From: VAZQ01 sp036557665
GTDB taxonomy: Bacteria; Pseudomonadota; Alphaproteobacteria; Rhizobiales; Xanthobacteraceae
NCBI GenBank assembly: GCA_036557665.1
Contig: DATBHG010000044.1
Location: 36,755 to 100,754, forward strand
Direction: 5' to 3'
Length of the DNA: 64,000 nt
A program made the position numbers and the translations under genes. The stretch's first letter is position 1; each line of letters opens with the position of its first letter. Of this stretch, positions 17,225 to 24,679 are shown one piece after another. The notes beneath the pieces were generated by a model that saw only the letters and a list, made by a program, of their open reading frames with translations, was not told the DNA's origin and made no database searches.

Positions 17225-17963
17225 GCCGAAGCGCACCACCCTCGTCACGGGCGGCAGTCGCGGCCTCGGGCTGGGCATCGCCCAGCAGCTTGCAAGCGCC
17301 GGGTATCGGGTCGTCGCCGTGGCACGCACCCTGAACAAAAACCTGTCGTCCGCGATGGAGAAGATTGCACGCTCAAAACAAGGCGCCCTGCACTTTGTCC
17401 CCTTTGATCTGAGCGCGATCGAGGCCATTCCCGATTTCATAAAACAGATCCGCAAGGAGTTCGGACCGATCTATGGCCTTGTCAACAACGCCGCCATTGG
17501 AACCGACGGCGCGCTGGCGCTGATGCATACGTCTCAGATCGAGCAGGTCGTCCGCGTCAATACCGTGTCGCCGATCGTGCTCACGAAATACGTGGTGCGC
17601 TCGATGCTGTCCGAGGGCACCGGCAGGATCGTGAACATTGCCTCGATCATTGGATTCACCGGATACCGCGGGCTCTCCGTCTATGGCGCCACCAAGGCGT
17701 CCATGCTGGGCTTCACTCGCTCGCTCGCCCGCGAAGTGGGCAGGCATGGCATAAACGTCAATGCGGTGGCGCCAGGCTTTGTCGATACCGACATGACGCA
17801 GGCATTGCAGGCGGAGCAGCGCGGGCGCGTCGCGCGCCGCAGCGCGCTTCAACGCCTGCCCGAGATCGCGGATGTCGCGAACGCGGTCGAGTTCCTGCTC
17901 GGGGACAAGGCGAAGAACATCACCGGGACGGTTCTGACGGTCGATGCGGGCAGCACGGCTTAA
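17217..17963 (+). CDS. Short-chain dehydrogenase/reductase, FabG-like
   Basis: A 248-residue classical SDR with the NAD(P) motif TLVTGGSRGLGLGIAQQL, the structural NNAAIG motif, catalytic Ser in IVNIASIIG, and catalytic YGATK. It ends ITGTVLTVDAGSTA, the usual FabG-type C-terminus. Arg residues after the glycine motif favour NADPH. It most resembles 3-oxoacyl-ACP reductases and, overlapping the AMP ligase by 8 bases, probably reduces a beta-keto group on the cassette's carrier-bound intermediate. No ketosynthase is present in the window, so where a keto substrate would come from is open. Confidence 0.87.
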   Translation: MAEPKRTTLVTGGSRGLGLGIAQQLASAGYRVVAVARTLNKNLSSAMEKIARSKQGALHFVPFDLSAIEAIPDFIKQIRKEFGPIYGLVNNAAIGTDGALALMHTSQIEQVVRVNTVSPIVLTKYVVRSMLSEGTGRIVNIASIIGFTGYRGLSVYGATKASMLGFTRSLAREVGRHGINVNAVAPGFVDTDMTQALQAEQRGRVARRSALQRLPEIADVANAVEFLLGDKAKNITGTVLTVDAGSTA

Positions 17964-18077
17964 CGGCTTTCCCGCTGGCACGCTTCTCGCAACCTGTCTC
18001 CACGCGGTCAGAGTGCCCCATTTCGGTGCGCCTGAGCTGCAGGCGGGCAACAGCCCTCGCCCGAATTGGTACAGGTC

Positions 18078-19550
18078 ATGAGTGTTCATCAGAGCTATGC
18101 TCTGACAGCGCCGATAGACGTAAATCGCTTCATGCGCGCGTGGACCGCGCTGTCGCGCGGCGTGTTCTCCGCCACGGCTCTGCTCTCCGACATCGCGGTT
18201 ATCCTGAGCATGTCCGTCCTGACGGGCACCGGCTATCACTTCATCGCCTACGGCGAGAAGGGGGATATCCTGTCGTACCTGGAGGTTGGACTGGTTTCAG
18301 CAATGATCTTTGCAACCGTCAACCTGTTCCGGGCGGAATACAGGCTGCAGAATTTCTACAATTTCAAACCGCACCTGCGTCACTGCATCCAGCTGTGGAA
18401 CGTGACCTTGATATGTTTGCTGGCACTCGGCTTCCTGGCCAAGGTCACGGTCGTCTACTCCCGCGGCTGGATCATTCTCTACTTCGCTTCGACGATCTGT
18501 ATTCTGCTCGCATTGCGTTACTCCTTCGTACGGCTCACCGTGCACGGGACCAGAGTCGGCGTTCTCTCCGCCCAGCGCATCTTCATCTTCGGCGCGGGCC
18601 GGCAGATCAATGATTTCGTCACCCGGTACCAGCCGAAAGCGTTCGGCGTGGATATCGTCGGCTGCCATTTCCTGACCCCGACGGCTCCGGAAACGCCGCG
18701 CGAGGTGCAGCAGCAGATGCTTGCGGCCGACCTCGATCAGGCCATCGCGAGCGCGCGCCTGCTGGAGCCCGATGCAATTTTCCTGGCGATGCCGTGGTCC
18801 GCCACCGAGACGATCACCGGCTGTGCCGAAGCGCTGCTGAAACTACCAGCCGAGATCCATCTCGGCGCCGAGCACATCCTCGATCGCTTCGAGCAGGTGC
18901 AGCTCTCCAAGTTCGGATCGATCGTGAGTCTGCAGCTCACGCGCTTGCCGCTGTCACGCTTCGAGCGCATCCAAAAGCGGGTGTTCGACCTTTTGCTCGC
19001 CTCGCTCGCCCTGCTGCTTCTCACGCCGGTGCTGATCGCGGCCGCCATCGCCATCAAGCTCGACAGCAAAGGACCCATATTCTTTCTTCAGCATCGTTTC
19101 GGCTTTAATCAGAAGCCGTTCCGGATCATCAAGCTCCGCAGCATGCGCAGTCTCGATGACGGTCCGGCGATCGAGCAGGCCAGGCAGAATGATCCGCGTG
19201 TCACCAGGGTGGGGGCGTGGCTGCGCCGCTGGAGCTTCGATGAGCTGCCGCAGCTCTTCAACGTAGTGAAGGGCGACATGTCTCTCGTCGGACCGCGCCC
19301 CCATGCGCTTTCGCATGATCGGACCTACGAGCGCCGCATAGCGACCTACGCGCGCCGGCATAACGTCAAACCCGGCATCACGGGGTGGGCGCAGATCCAC
19401 GGGTATCGGGGGGAGACGGATACGGACGAGAAGATGCAGAAACGCGTCGAGCACGACCTCTACTACATCGATAACTGGTCGCTCGCGCTCGATCTCCAGA
19501 TCCTTGTTCGTACCGTGCTGTCGCGGTCCTCCTACCGTAACGCGTATTGA
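18078..19550 (+). CDS. Undecaprenyl-phosphate sugar phosphotransferase (polyprenyl glycosylphosphotransferase, WcaJ/ExoY type)
   Basis: A 490-residue initiating enzyme of exopolysaccharide synthesis, transferring a hexose-1-phosphate (usually glucose) from UDP-sugar to undecaprenyl phosphate. Four N-terminal membrane helices are followed by a CoA-binding-like Rossmann domain (RIFIFGAGRQINDFVTRY), a fifth helix (RVFDLLLASLALLLLTPVLIAAAIAI), and the catalytic bacterial sugar transferase domain. That domain shows PFRIIKLRSMR, SFDELPQLFNVVKGDMSLVGPRPHA and KPGITGWAQIHGYRGETDT. The ATG at 18078 is preferred over an upstream TTG. It closes the polysaccharide locus that starts at the left edge. Confidence 0.92.
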   Translation: MSVHQSYALTAPIDVNRFMRAWTALSRGVFSATALLSDIAVILSMSVLTGTGYHFIAYGEKGDILSYLEVGLVSAMIFATVNLFRAEYRLQNFYNFKPHLRHCIQLWNVTLICLLALGFLAKVTVVYSRGWIILYFASTICILLALRYSFVRLTVHGTRVGVLSAQRIFIFGAGRQINDFVTRYQPKAFGVDIVGCHFLTPTAPETPREVQQQMLAADLDQAIASARLLEPDAIFLAMPWSATETITGCAEALLKLPAEIHLGAEHILDRFEQVQLSKFGSIVSLQLTRLPLSRFERIQKRVFDLLLASLALLLLTPVLIAAAIAIKLDSKGPIFFLQHRFGFNQKPFRIIKLRSMRSLDDGPAIEQARQNDPRVTRVGAWLRRWSFDELPQLFNVVKGDMSLVGPRPHALSHDRTYERRIATYARRHNVKPGITGWAQIHGYRGETDTDEKMQKRVEHDLYYIDNWSLALDLQILVRTVLSRSSYRNAY

Positions 19551-19675
19551 CCGGGAATTGCCTGCGTCATCCAGGGCAAGAGGCTTCGGTCCGGCCCGGT
19601 GCGAGCCACCCCGACAGTTAACGTTACGAATTGATAAACGTCGCGTGCCAAAGCTGCCGGCGATAACGTTCCGAC

Positions 19676-20086
19676 ATGTCAAGCAACGACACTGTCCAAC
19701 CGAGCTCTGGCGACACGTCGGATTGGAGCAGGGCATGGGAGGCTGTCGCCAAGCTCGCCACGGCCCGCGAATCATTGCAGGAAATTTCTCGAGCGCAGCC
19801 CTCTTTTGAGCTTGAATATCCGGCCTCAGACTCTTCCCTGCGCGCGGGCAAGCGCGTCCCGCCGGATGCGCACGATCAGCTTGCAGGGGCAATCGCGGAA
19901 ATCGAGGACGCATCCGCGGCGCTGCGGCGCTCGGAACCCTTGCTGGAGCAAGGCCTCCCCGTCTCCCCTGCGCGCGTCAACAAGCGCGGCTACTGGTCGG
20001 TGTGGATCCTGATCGGCGCCATCTGGATTTCGGCGACTTTCGTGGTCGCCACGGCGGCTGCCGCGATTCTTTATATTCTTGGCTGA
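19676..20086 (+). CDS. Hypothetical single-pass membrane protein
   Basis: A 136-residue protein of unknown function. The first ~95 residues are polar and probably helical (WSRAWEAVAKLATARESLQEIS, then HDQLAGAIAEIEDASAALRRSE), and one membrane helix closes the protein (SVWILIGAIWISATFVVATAAAAILYIL). Topology would leave nearly all of it on one side of the inner membrane as a tail-anchored protein. It follows the sugar transferase by 125 bases on the same strand and is convergent with the tRNA-like RNA. Family not recognised. Confidence 0.6.
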   Translation: MSSNDTVQPSSGDTSDWSRAWEAVAKLATARESLQEISRAQPSFELEYPASDSSLRAGKRVPPDAHDQLAGAIAEIEDASAALRRSEPLLEQGLPVSPARVNKRGYWSVWILIGAIWISATFVVATAAAAILYILG

Positions 20087-20141
20087 GGTTTGGACTAGGG
20101 GGCTCGGCCAGCTGCCCGGACGATGATCGTGGGGAGCGCAT

Positions 20142-20216
20142 TGGAGGCCCAGCCTGGAATTGAACCAGGATACGAGATGGTTCCCCATCCCTGCGTTGCC
20201 ATTCCGCCACCGGGCC
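20142..20216 (-). tRNA. tRNA-like RNA without an anticodon (GNRA-capped anticodon arm)
   Basis: A 75-nt tRNA-shaped RNA. Acceptor stem GGCCCGG pairs fully with CTGGGCC (one G-U), followed by discriminator T and encoded CCA. The D arm has the A-box form TGGCGGAATGG with a 3-bp stem. The T arm is perfect (CCTGG, TTCAATT, CCAGG). The anticodon arm is different: seven stacked pairs (GGGATGG with CCATCTC, one G-U) closed by the tetraloop GGAA, a GNRA loop. There is no 7-nt loop and no U33. If the two terminal pairs open, an 8-nt loop GGGGAACC results, still without U33. It cannot decode by the normal mechanism. It lies 55 bases downstream of the DUF2161 gene. Confidence 0.75.
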
Positions 20217-20271
20217 GCGCCGAATGCGTAGCATGGATACGTTGAATTGCGAGGACAAAATCAGAAAATGG

Positions 20272-21060
20272 TTAGCTCTGAATTGGGTGGTGCGATTGCG
20301 GCCAACGCGAAAGTGCCGTTACTCCCGCTGAAGTGAGCGCATAGACGCCGCGCTCGATGCGGCAGAACCAGCCGTACACATTGTGCAGAAGTATCCTGGG
20401 TGCATTGGGAACGACGGCCTTGACCTCGCATGTGCGCCGCGGACCTCTCGAGAGCGAAGCGGCACACGCGAGCGCCTGCTGGCGGTACGCCGTCATGATC
20501 GGCGTCTTCGAGCTGCCGCCCAAGGCCGGATCGCCGAGGCGGCCGCGATGCTCGTTGACCAGCCGCGCGCGGCGGCGCTGATCGCGCCGTGGCCGCCAGG
20601 GTCCCGGCTGCACCAGAGCTTCCACACCTCCCGCGGCAGAGACCCCGAGCAGGCCAAAGCCCAGGAGCCGGCAAAGCTTCAGCACGCGAGGGTCGCGTTC
20701 GCGACGGCGTCGCCCGAGCCGCACGGCAAGCCAGATTTCATCGCATGCCGCCGTGCGATGGACGCCTTGCAGCACCAGGTCGAGATTGAATGCGAGCTTG
20801 AGCTCACCCACAACGACGATAGGCGGCTCCCCGCTGCGCAACGCGACAAGATCGCATCCGCAAATCTCGCCTTTGACCTCGAAGCCGCGGCCTTCGAGGA
20901 AGCGCTTCACCGGCAGGTAGAGCGAGGTTTCCCGTATCCCTCGATCCACTATGTTGCTGGAAACGGCGTCCCGCTCCGTCGCGCGCCTTGCGAGCATGCC
21001 GTTGGATCGAGCCTGTTGGCGCGCGGACGCACCACGCATCTGCGGCGAGGCTAGAGCCAT
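20272..21060 (-). CDS. DUF2161 family protein, PD-(D/E)XK phosphodiesterase fold
   Basis: A 262-residue protein matching DUF2161. ETSLYLPVKRFLEGRGFEVKGE is the family start; the active-site pattern is Asp70 (ICGCDLVAL), then Glu86 and Lys88 (IVVVGELKLAF), which is the D...ExK arrangement of PD-(D/E)XK nucleases. The C-terminal ~70 residues (AYRQQALACAASLSRGPRR to LLHNVYGWFCRIERGVYALTSAG) look like a winged-helix module. Biochemical function of the family is unknown; nuclease activity is inferred from the motif. It begins 19 bases after the NusA-like gene and precedes the tRNA-like RNA on the same strand. Starts at 21039 or 20997 are possible. Confidence 0.78.
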   Translation of the reverse strand: MALASPQMRGASARQQARSNGMLARRATERDAVSSNIVDRGIRETSLYLPVKRFLEGRGFEVKGEICGCDLVALRSGEPPIVVVGELKLAFNLDLVLQGVHRTAACDEIWLAVRLGRRRRERDPRVLKLCRLLGFGLLGVSAAGGVEALVQPGPWRPRRDQRRRARLVNEHRGRLGDPALGGSSKTPIMTAYRQQALACAASLSRGPRRTCEVKAVVPNAPRILLHNVYGWFCRIERGVYALTSAGVTALSRWPQSHHPIQS

Positions 21061-21079
21061 CCCGACCAGGATCGACGTT

Positions 21080-21430
21080 CTAGGCGCTCAGCACGGCCGG
21101 CTCGATCCATCCCGCGCGTACCCGCGCCTGCAGGATGATCGTGTCGCATTGCTTGCGCGATACTGCCATGTCGCCGAGAATGCCGGGATATGTCATGATC
21201 TTGTCGCCCCGGCGCTCGGTCCATCCCAAAAGATCATCGGTGGCGCAGGCGGCGAGATCCTCGATGGTCCTGATGCCGTTCCTTCCGAACGCCACCAGCA
21301 TGGAGGAGACGATCCCTGGAATGTCGTCAAATGCCTCCTCGAGGCCCAGCATCGCAGCTCGTGAGCTCGTGAGGGCCTGCTGCGATGACTGCGGTTGCGA
21401 AGCCCTGGTGAAAGAGGTTTCGGCTTTCAT
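21080..21430 (-). CDS. Orphan NusA C-terminal-domain protein
   Basis: A 116-residue protein resembling only the C-terminal helix-hairpin-helix region of alphaproteobacterial NusA: AFDDIPGIVSSMLVAFGRNG, then IRTIEDLAACATDDLLGWTERR, then YPGILGDMAVSRKQCDTIILQARVRAGWI. In full-length NusA this region follows the S1 and KH domains and contacts the RNA polymerase alpha CTD or lambda N; no S1 or KH domain is present here. An ATG after a GAGGG begins it, so it looks like a genuine stand-alone gene rather than the 3' remnant of a broken nusA. It heads the group with DUF2161 and the tRNA-like RNA. Role unknown. Confidence 0.7.
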   Translation of the reverse strand: MKAETSFTRASQPQSSQQALTSSRAAMLGLEEAFDDIPGIVSSMLVAFGRNGIRTIEDLAACATDDLLGWTERRGDKIMTYPGILGDMAVSRKQCDTIILQARVRAGWIEPAVLSA

Positions 21431-21545
21431 GCGCGGCGCCCTCGTTGCGATCTCAGTGCACCCGACGCTGCGCTGATTTGGTTAATGCGCCCTTAAATTT
21501 ACAGGGGGTCTGCAAGCTTTCCCGCGGACCTGCGATCATATTGGC

Positions 21546-22931
21546 TCAGTGCAAGACGCCCTCGCGCTTGAGGTCGTTTGCCGCGTCGTCGAGCGCACGC
21601 GCGAGCCGAATGCCGATCTGCTCGATGTCCGGAGCCTCGATCACCAGGGGCGGAGCGAATACCAGCCTGTCGCCTACCACGCGCAGAATCAGTCCGTGAC
21701 GCTTGGCCGCCGCCTCGACGCGCGCGCCGACTTTGAGTGCCGCATCGAAGGCGATGCGCCTTTCTCCATCGCGCATGAGCTCGATGCCGAGGATGAGTCC
21801 CGTCCCGCGCACATCGCCGACCAAGGGATGCGCCCTGAGCCGGCCGAGGGTCGACTGCAGCAGAGGGCCCAGCCGCCTGGCGCGCGCCACGATGTCGATC
21901 TCGGCGTAGATCTTTTGCACTTCCAGCGCGACAGCACATGCGACGGGGTGACCGGCATAGGTATAGCCATGGGCAAAATTCCCGAATCGATCGGACTGCG
22001 CCAGCATGGCATCATGCACTCGCTGGCTCACCAGCACCGCCGAGATCGGCTGCATCGCAGCCGAAAGCGCCTTCGCGGCGGTGATCATGTCCGGGCGGAG
22101 CGAATAGGTCTGTGAGCCCCACATCTCGCCGGTGCGGGCAAAGCCGCAGATCACCTCGTCCGCAACAAACAGGATGTCGTATTGGCGCAGCACCGCCTGG
22201 ATCTTTTCAAAATACCCATCCGGCGGCAGGATCGCACCGCCAGCGCCCATGATCGGCTCGGCAAAGAAGGCGGCCACGGTCTCCGGTCCTTCCGCTTGGA
22301 TCAGTCGATCGAGCGCGTGCGCCATGCGCGTGGAGAACTCCGTCTCGCTCTCGCCCGGTTCATGCCGGCGGTAATAGTGCGGAAACTCGGTGTGCTTGAA
22401 CGGGGCGAACGGCAGACCGAAGCCGGCATGCATGTCGGGCTTGCCCGAGAGGCTGACGGCCGCGCAGGTGTTGCCGTGATACGCCATCTGGCGCGCGATG
22501 ATCTTGACCCGCTGCGGCTCACCGCGGGCATGCCAGTAATACCACGCGAGCTTGATCGCGGTGTCGTTCGCCTCGGAGCCGGAGCATTGGAACAGCACGC
22601 GCGCCATCGGCACAGGCGCGATCCGCAGAAGCGTCTCGGCAAGTGCAATCGCCGGCTCGTTCGAGCGATGACGGTAGAGATGGTAGTAGCCCAGCCGGCG
22701 CATCTGCTCGTGGGCGACCTTGGCCAATCGCTCGGACCCGAAGCCCAGGGAGGCGCACCACAGACCTGCAACCGATTCGATGTAATCCCGCCCGGCCTCG
22801 TCGAACACGCGACAGCCATCCCCGCGCGCGATGACCAGCGGGCCTTCCTGCTGGTGAAGGCGCAGATTCGTCTGCATGTGCACGAGGCTTGCTATGTCGC
22901 GCGCCTCGATCGAGTTCGGGATGTAGGTCAC
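21546..22931 (-). CDS. Class III aminotransferase (omega-amino acid:pyruvate type)
   Basis: A 461-residue PLP-dependent fold-type I aminotransferase. YIESVAGLWCASLGFGSERL and CSGSEANDTAIKLAWYY bind substrate and PLP phosphate; DEVICGFARTGEMWGSQTY supplies the PLP aspartate, and MITAAKALSAAMQPISAVL the Schiff-base lysine. The pattern fits omega-aminotransferases acting on amines or beta-/gamma-amino acids with pyruvate or 2-oxoglutarate. Its start overlaps the HyuB stop by 4 bases (22928-22931), so it is translated with the HyuA-HyuB operon. It may process an amino acid or amine released from a cyclic amide; the exact substrate is unknown. Confidence 0.87.
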   Translation of the reverse strand: MTYIPNSIEARDIASLVHMQTNLRLHQQEGPLVIARGDGCRVFDEAGRDYIESVAGLWCASLGFGSERLAKVAHEQMRRLGYYHLYRHRSNEPAIALAETLLRIAPVPMARVLFQCSGSEANDTAIKLAWYYWHARGEPQRVKIIARQMAYHGNTCAAVSLSGKPDMHAGFGLPFAPFKHTEFPHYYRRHEPGESETEFSTRMAHALDRLIQAEGPETVAAFFAEPIMGAGGAILPPDGYFEKIQAVLRQYDILFVADEVICGFARTGEMWGSQTYSLRPDMITAAKALSAAMQPISAVLVSQRVHDAMLAQSDRFGNFAHGYTYAGHPVACAVALEVQKIYAEIDIVARARRLGPLLQSTLGRLRAHPLVGDVRGTGLILGIELMRDGERRIAFDAALKVGARVEAAAKRHGLILRVVGDRLVFAPPLVIEAPDIEQIGIRLARALDDAANDLKREGVLH

Positions 22932-24676
22932 GCGGCATCCTCCTTCGATTCAGCGGCCGTCCGCAGCGCTTCCGGATCTGCAATGGCGTAATCGCGCTCC
23001 GCGGCCGCCACGCTGACGTATCCGTTGAGAAGATCGCGACCCACCGCGGCGCGATCGCGCTGCGCCGCGGCACCGAAGCCGCCTGAACCAGGGGTGCGCA
23101 TGGTGATCACCGCGCCTGCGGGCGCGTGGAACGCGCCCTTGCTTGGCAGATGCCGGCTCGCGCCGTCCGGGGTGGTGAGCGTGACCAGCGCCGCCGCTCC
23201 AGCCTGGCCTCCGAGCAAGCCGAAGGGCGGCGACGTCATGCGCTCCATGCACAGCGCCCCGGTGGCATCCGCGCCTTCCAGCATGCGCCAGACCCGCACT
23301 GCTCCGCAGCCGCCGCGAAAACGCCCGGCGCCGCCCGAGTCCGGATCGATCTCGTAGCGCTCGATGCGTACGGGGAACGCGGTTTCCAGGACTTCCACCG
23401 GGGTGTTCATGGTGTTGGAGATGCCGCTGGCGATGCAGTTGATTCCGTCCTTGTTCGGACGAGCGCCGAAACCGCCCTTGACGGTCTCATAGGAGATGTA
23501 CGGCCGCCGCGTGCGCGGATCGATGCCGCCGAGAGTGAGGATGGCGGAAGTCCCCTGGCTGCATGCCATCACCTGCCGCGGCATGAAATGGGCAAGCGCG
23601 CCCATCACCATGTCCGCGACCCGATGCGATATCTCGTGGTTTGCATAGACCACGGGGGCCGGAAAGTCGGCATTTACCACAGAGCCTTTGAGTGCCTTTA
23701 TTTGAACAGCACGCCAGCAGCCCGAGTTGGGGGGAATCAGATTGCCCGGGTCGACCGCAGTCTTGATCCCGCAGAAGACACCCGAGGCGGTCACCGAGAG
23801 CGGCGCGTTCATCGGTCCCTTGACCTGCGGGTCGGTGCCATCAAAGTCCACAACCAGCCGATCGCGTGTTTTCCGGATGGACAAGCGAATCTTGAACCGA
23901 GCGTCCCTGCCGGAGGGGTCATCGGCGATGCCATCGCCGTCGCAGAAGTCTTCGAACGCGCCTTCGCCGTCTGGAAGGTCCGTCAGACTCGCACGCATGA
24001 GCCGCTCGGAATAGTCCATCACCTGCGCCATGTAGCCGATCAGCGCCTCGCTGCCGTAGCGCTGTGCGAGCCCGGTGAGCCGTTGGGTTGCCCGCAGGGT
24101 CGACGCAAGCTGCGCGCCAAGGTCGCCCTTGCGTTCATCCGGCGTGCGGACATTCGCCAGAATGAGCCTCTCGAGCTCCGTGTTGAGCACGCCGCGGCTG
24201 AACAGGCGCAGTGGTGGAATGCGCAGTCCTTCGCCGAAGATCTCCGTCACCGCGCCGTAGCTGCCGGGCGTGCCCGAGCCGACATCGGGCCAGTGAGCGC
24301 GCAGGCAGGCATAGCCGAGCAGCCGCCCATCGTGGAACGCGGGCCTGATCACATTGACATCGGGCAGGTGGCTGCCGCCGAAATACGGGTCGTTATGCAC
24401 GAACACGTCGTTGTCGTGGACGTCCCCCGCAAAAGCCGTGACCACCGCACGCACCGCATCCGGCATCGAGCCGAGGTGGATGGGCAGATCGGGCCCTTGC
24501 GCTACCATTTCCCCCTGCGCATCGAATATTCCGCAGGAGTAATCGCCGGCCGACTTGAGCAGCGGAGAGTAGGCGGTCTTGGCGAGGACGACGCGCATCT
24601 CCTCGGCGGTCTTATAGAGACTGTTCTTGACGATCTCGAAAGTCGCCGGGTCGTCGTGCCGCACTGTCTCTTGCAT
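22928..24676 (-). CDS. hyuB: Hydantoinase B/oxoprolinase beta subunit
   Basis: A 582-residue HyuB-family subunit. FEIVKNSLYKTAEEMRVVLAKTAYSPLLKSAGDYSCGIFD, VFVHNDPYFGGSHLPDVNVI and GYACLRAHWPDVGSGTPGSYG are conserved N-terminal segments with metal-binding His/Asp residues. The C-terminal half has RYEIDPDSGGAGRFRGGCG. With HyuA it forms an ATP-dependent amidohydrolase opening a 5-membered cyclic imide, lactam or similar (5-oxoproline, N-methylhydantoin, or acetophenone-carboxylase-like reactions). It starts 3 bases after the HyuA stop and overlaps the aminotransferase start by 4 bases. The substrate is not predictable. Confidence 0.9.
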   Translation of the reverse strand: MQETVRHDDPATFEIVKNSLYKTAEEMRVVLAKTAYSPLLKSAGDYSCGIFDAQGEMVAQGPDLPIHLGSMPDAVRAVVTAFAGDVHDNDVFVHNDPYFGGSHLPDVNVIRPAFHDGRLLGYACLRAHWPDVGSGTPGSYGAVTEIFGEGLRIPPLRLFSRGVLNTELERLILANVRTPDERKGDLGAQLASTLRATQRLTGLAQRYGSEALIGYMAQVMDYSERLMRASLTDLPDGEGAFEDFCDGDGIADDPSGRDARFKIRLSIRKTRDRLVVDFDGTDPQVKGPMNAPLSVTASGVFCGIKTAVDPGNLIPPNSGCWRAVQIKALKGSVVNADFPAPVVYANHEISHRVADMVMGALAHFMPRQVMACSQGTSAILTLGGIDPRTRRPYISYETVKGGFGARPNKDGINCIASGISNTMNTPVEVLETAFPVRIERYEIDPDSGGAGRFRGGCGAVRVWRMLEGADATGALCMERMTSPPFGLLGGQAGAAALVTLTTPDGASRHLPSKGAFHAPAGAVITMRTPGSGGFGAAAQRDRAAVGRDLLNGYVSVAAAERDYAIADPEALRTAAESKEDAA

Positions 24677-24679
24677 GGG

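Noticed and set aside
20142..20216. The tRNA-like RNA as an ordinary tRNA-Ser(GGA) or tRNA-Leu gene
   Set aside because: A GGA triplet occurs in the arm, but a standard 5-bp stem with a 7-base loop cannot be formed, U33 is absent and there is no long class II variable arm.
20142..20216. The tRNA-like gene as an integration site of a genomic island
   Set aside because: No integrase gene and no repeated copy of its 3' end were seen in the window.
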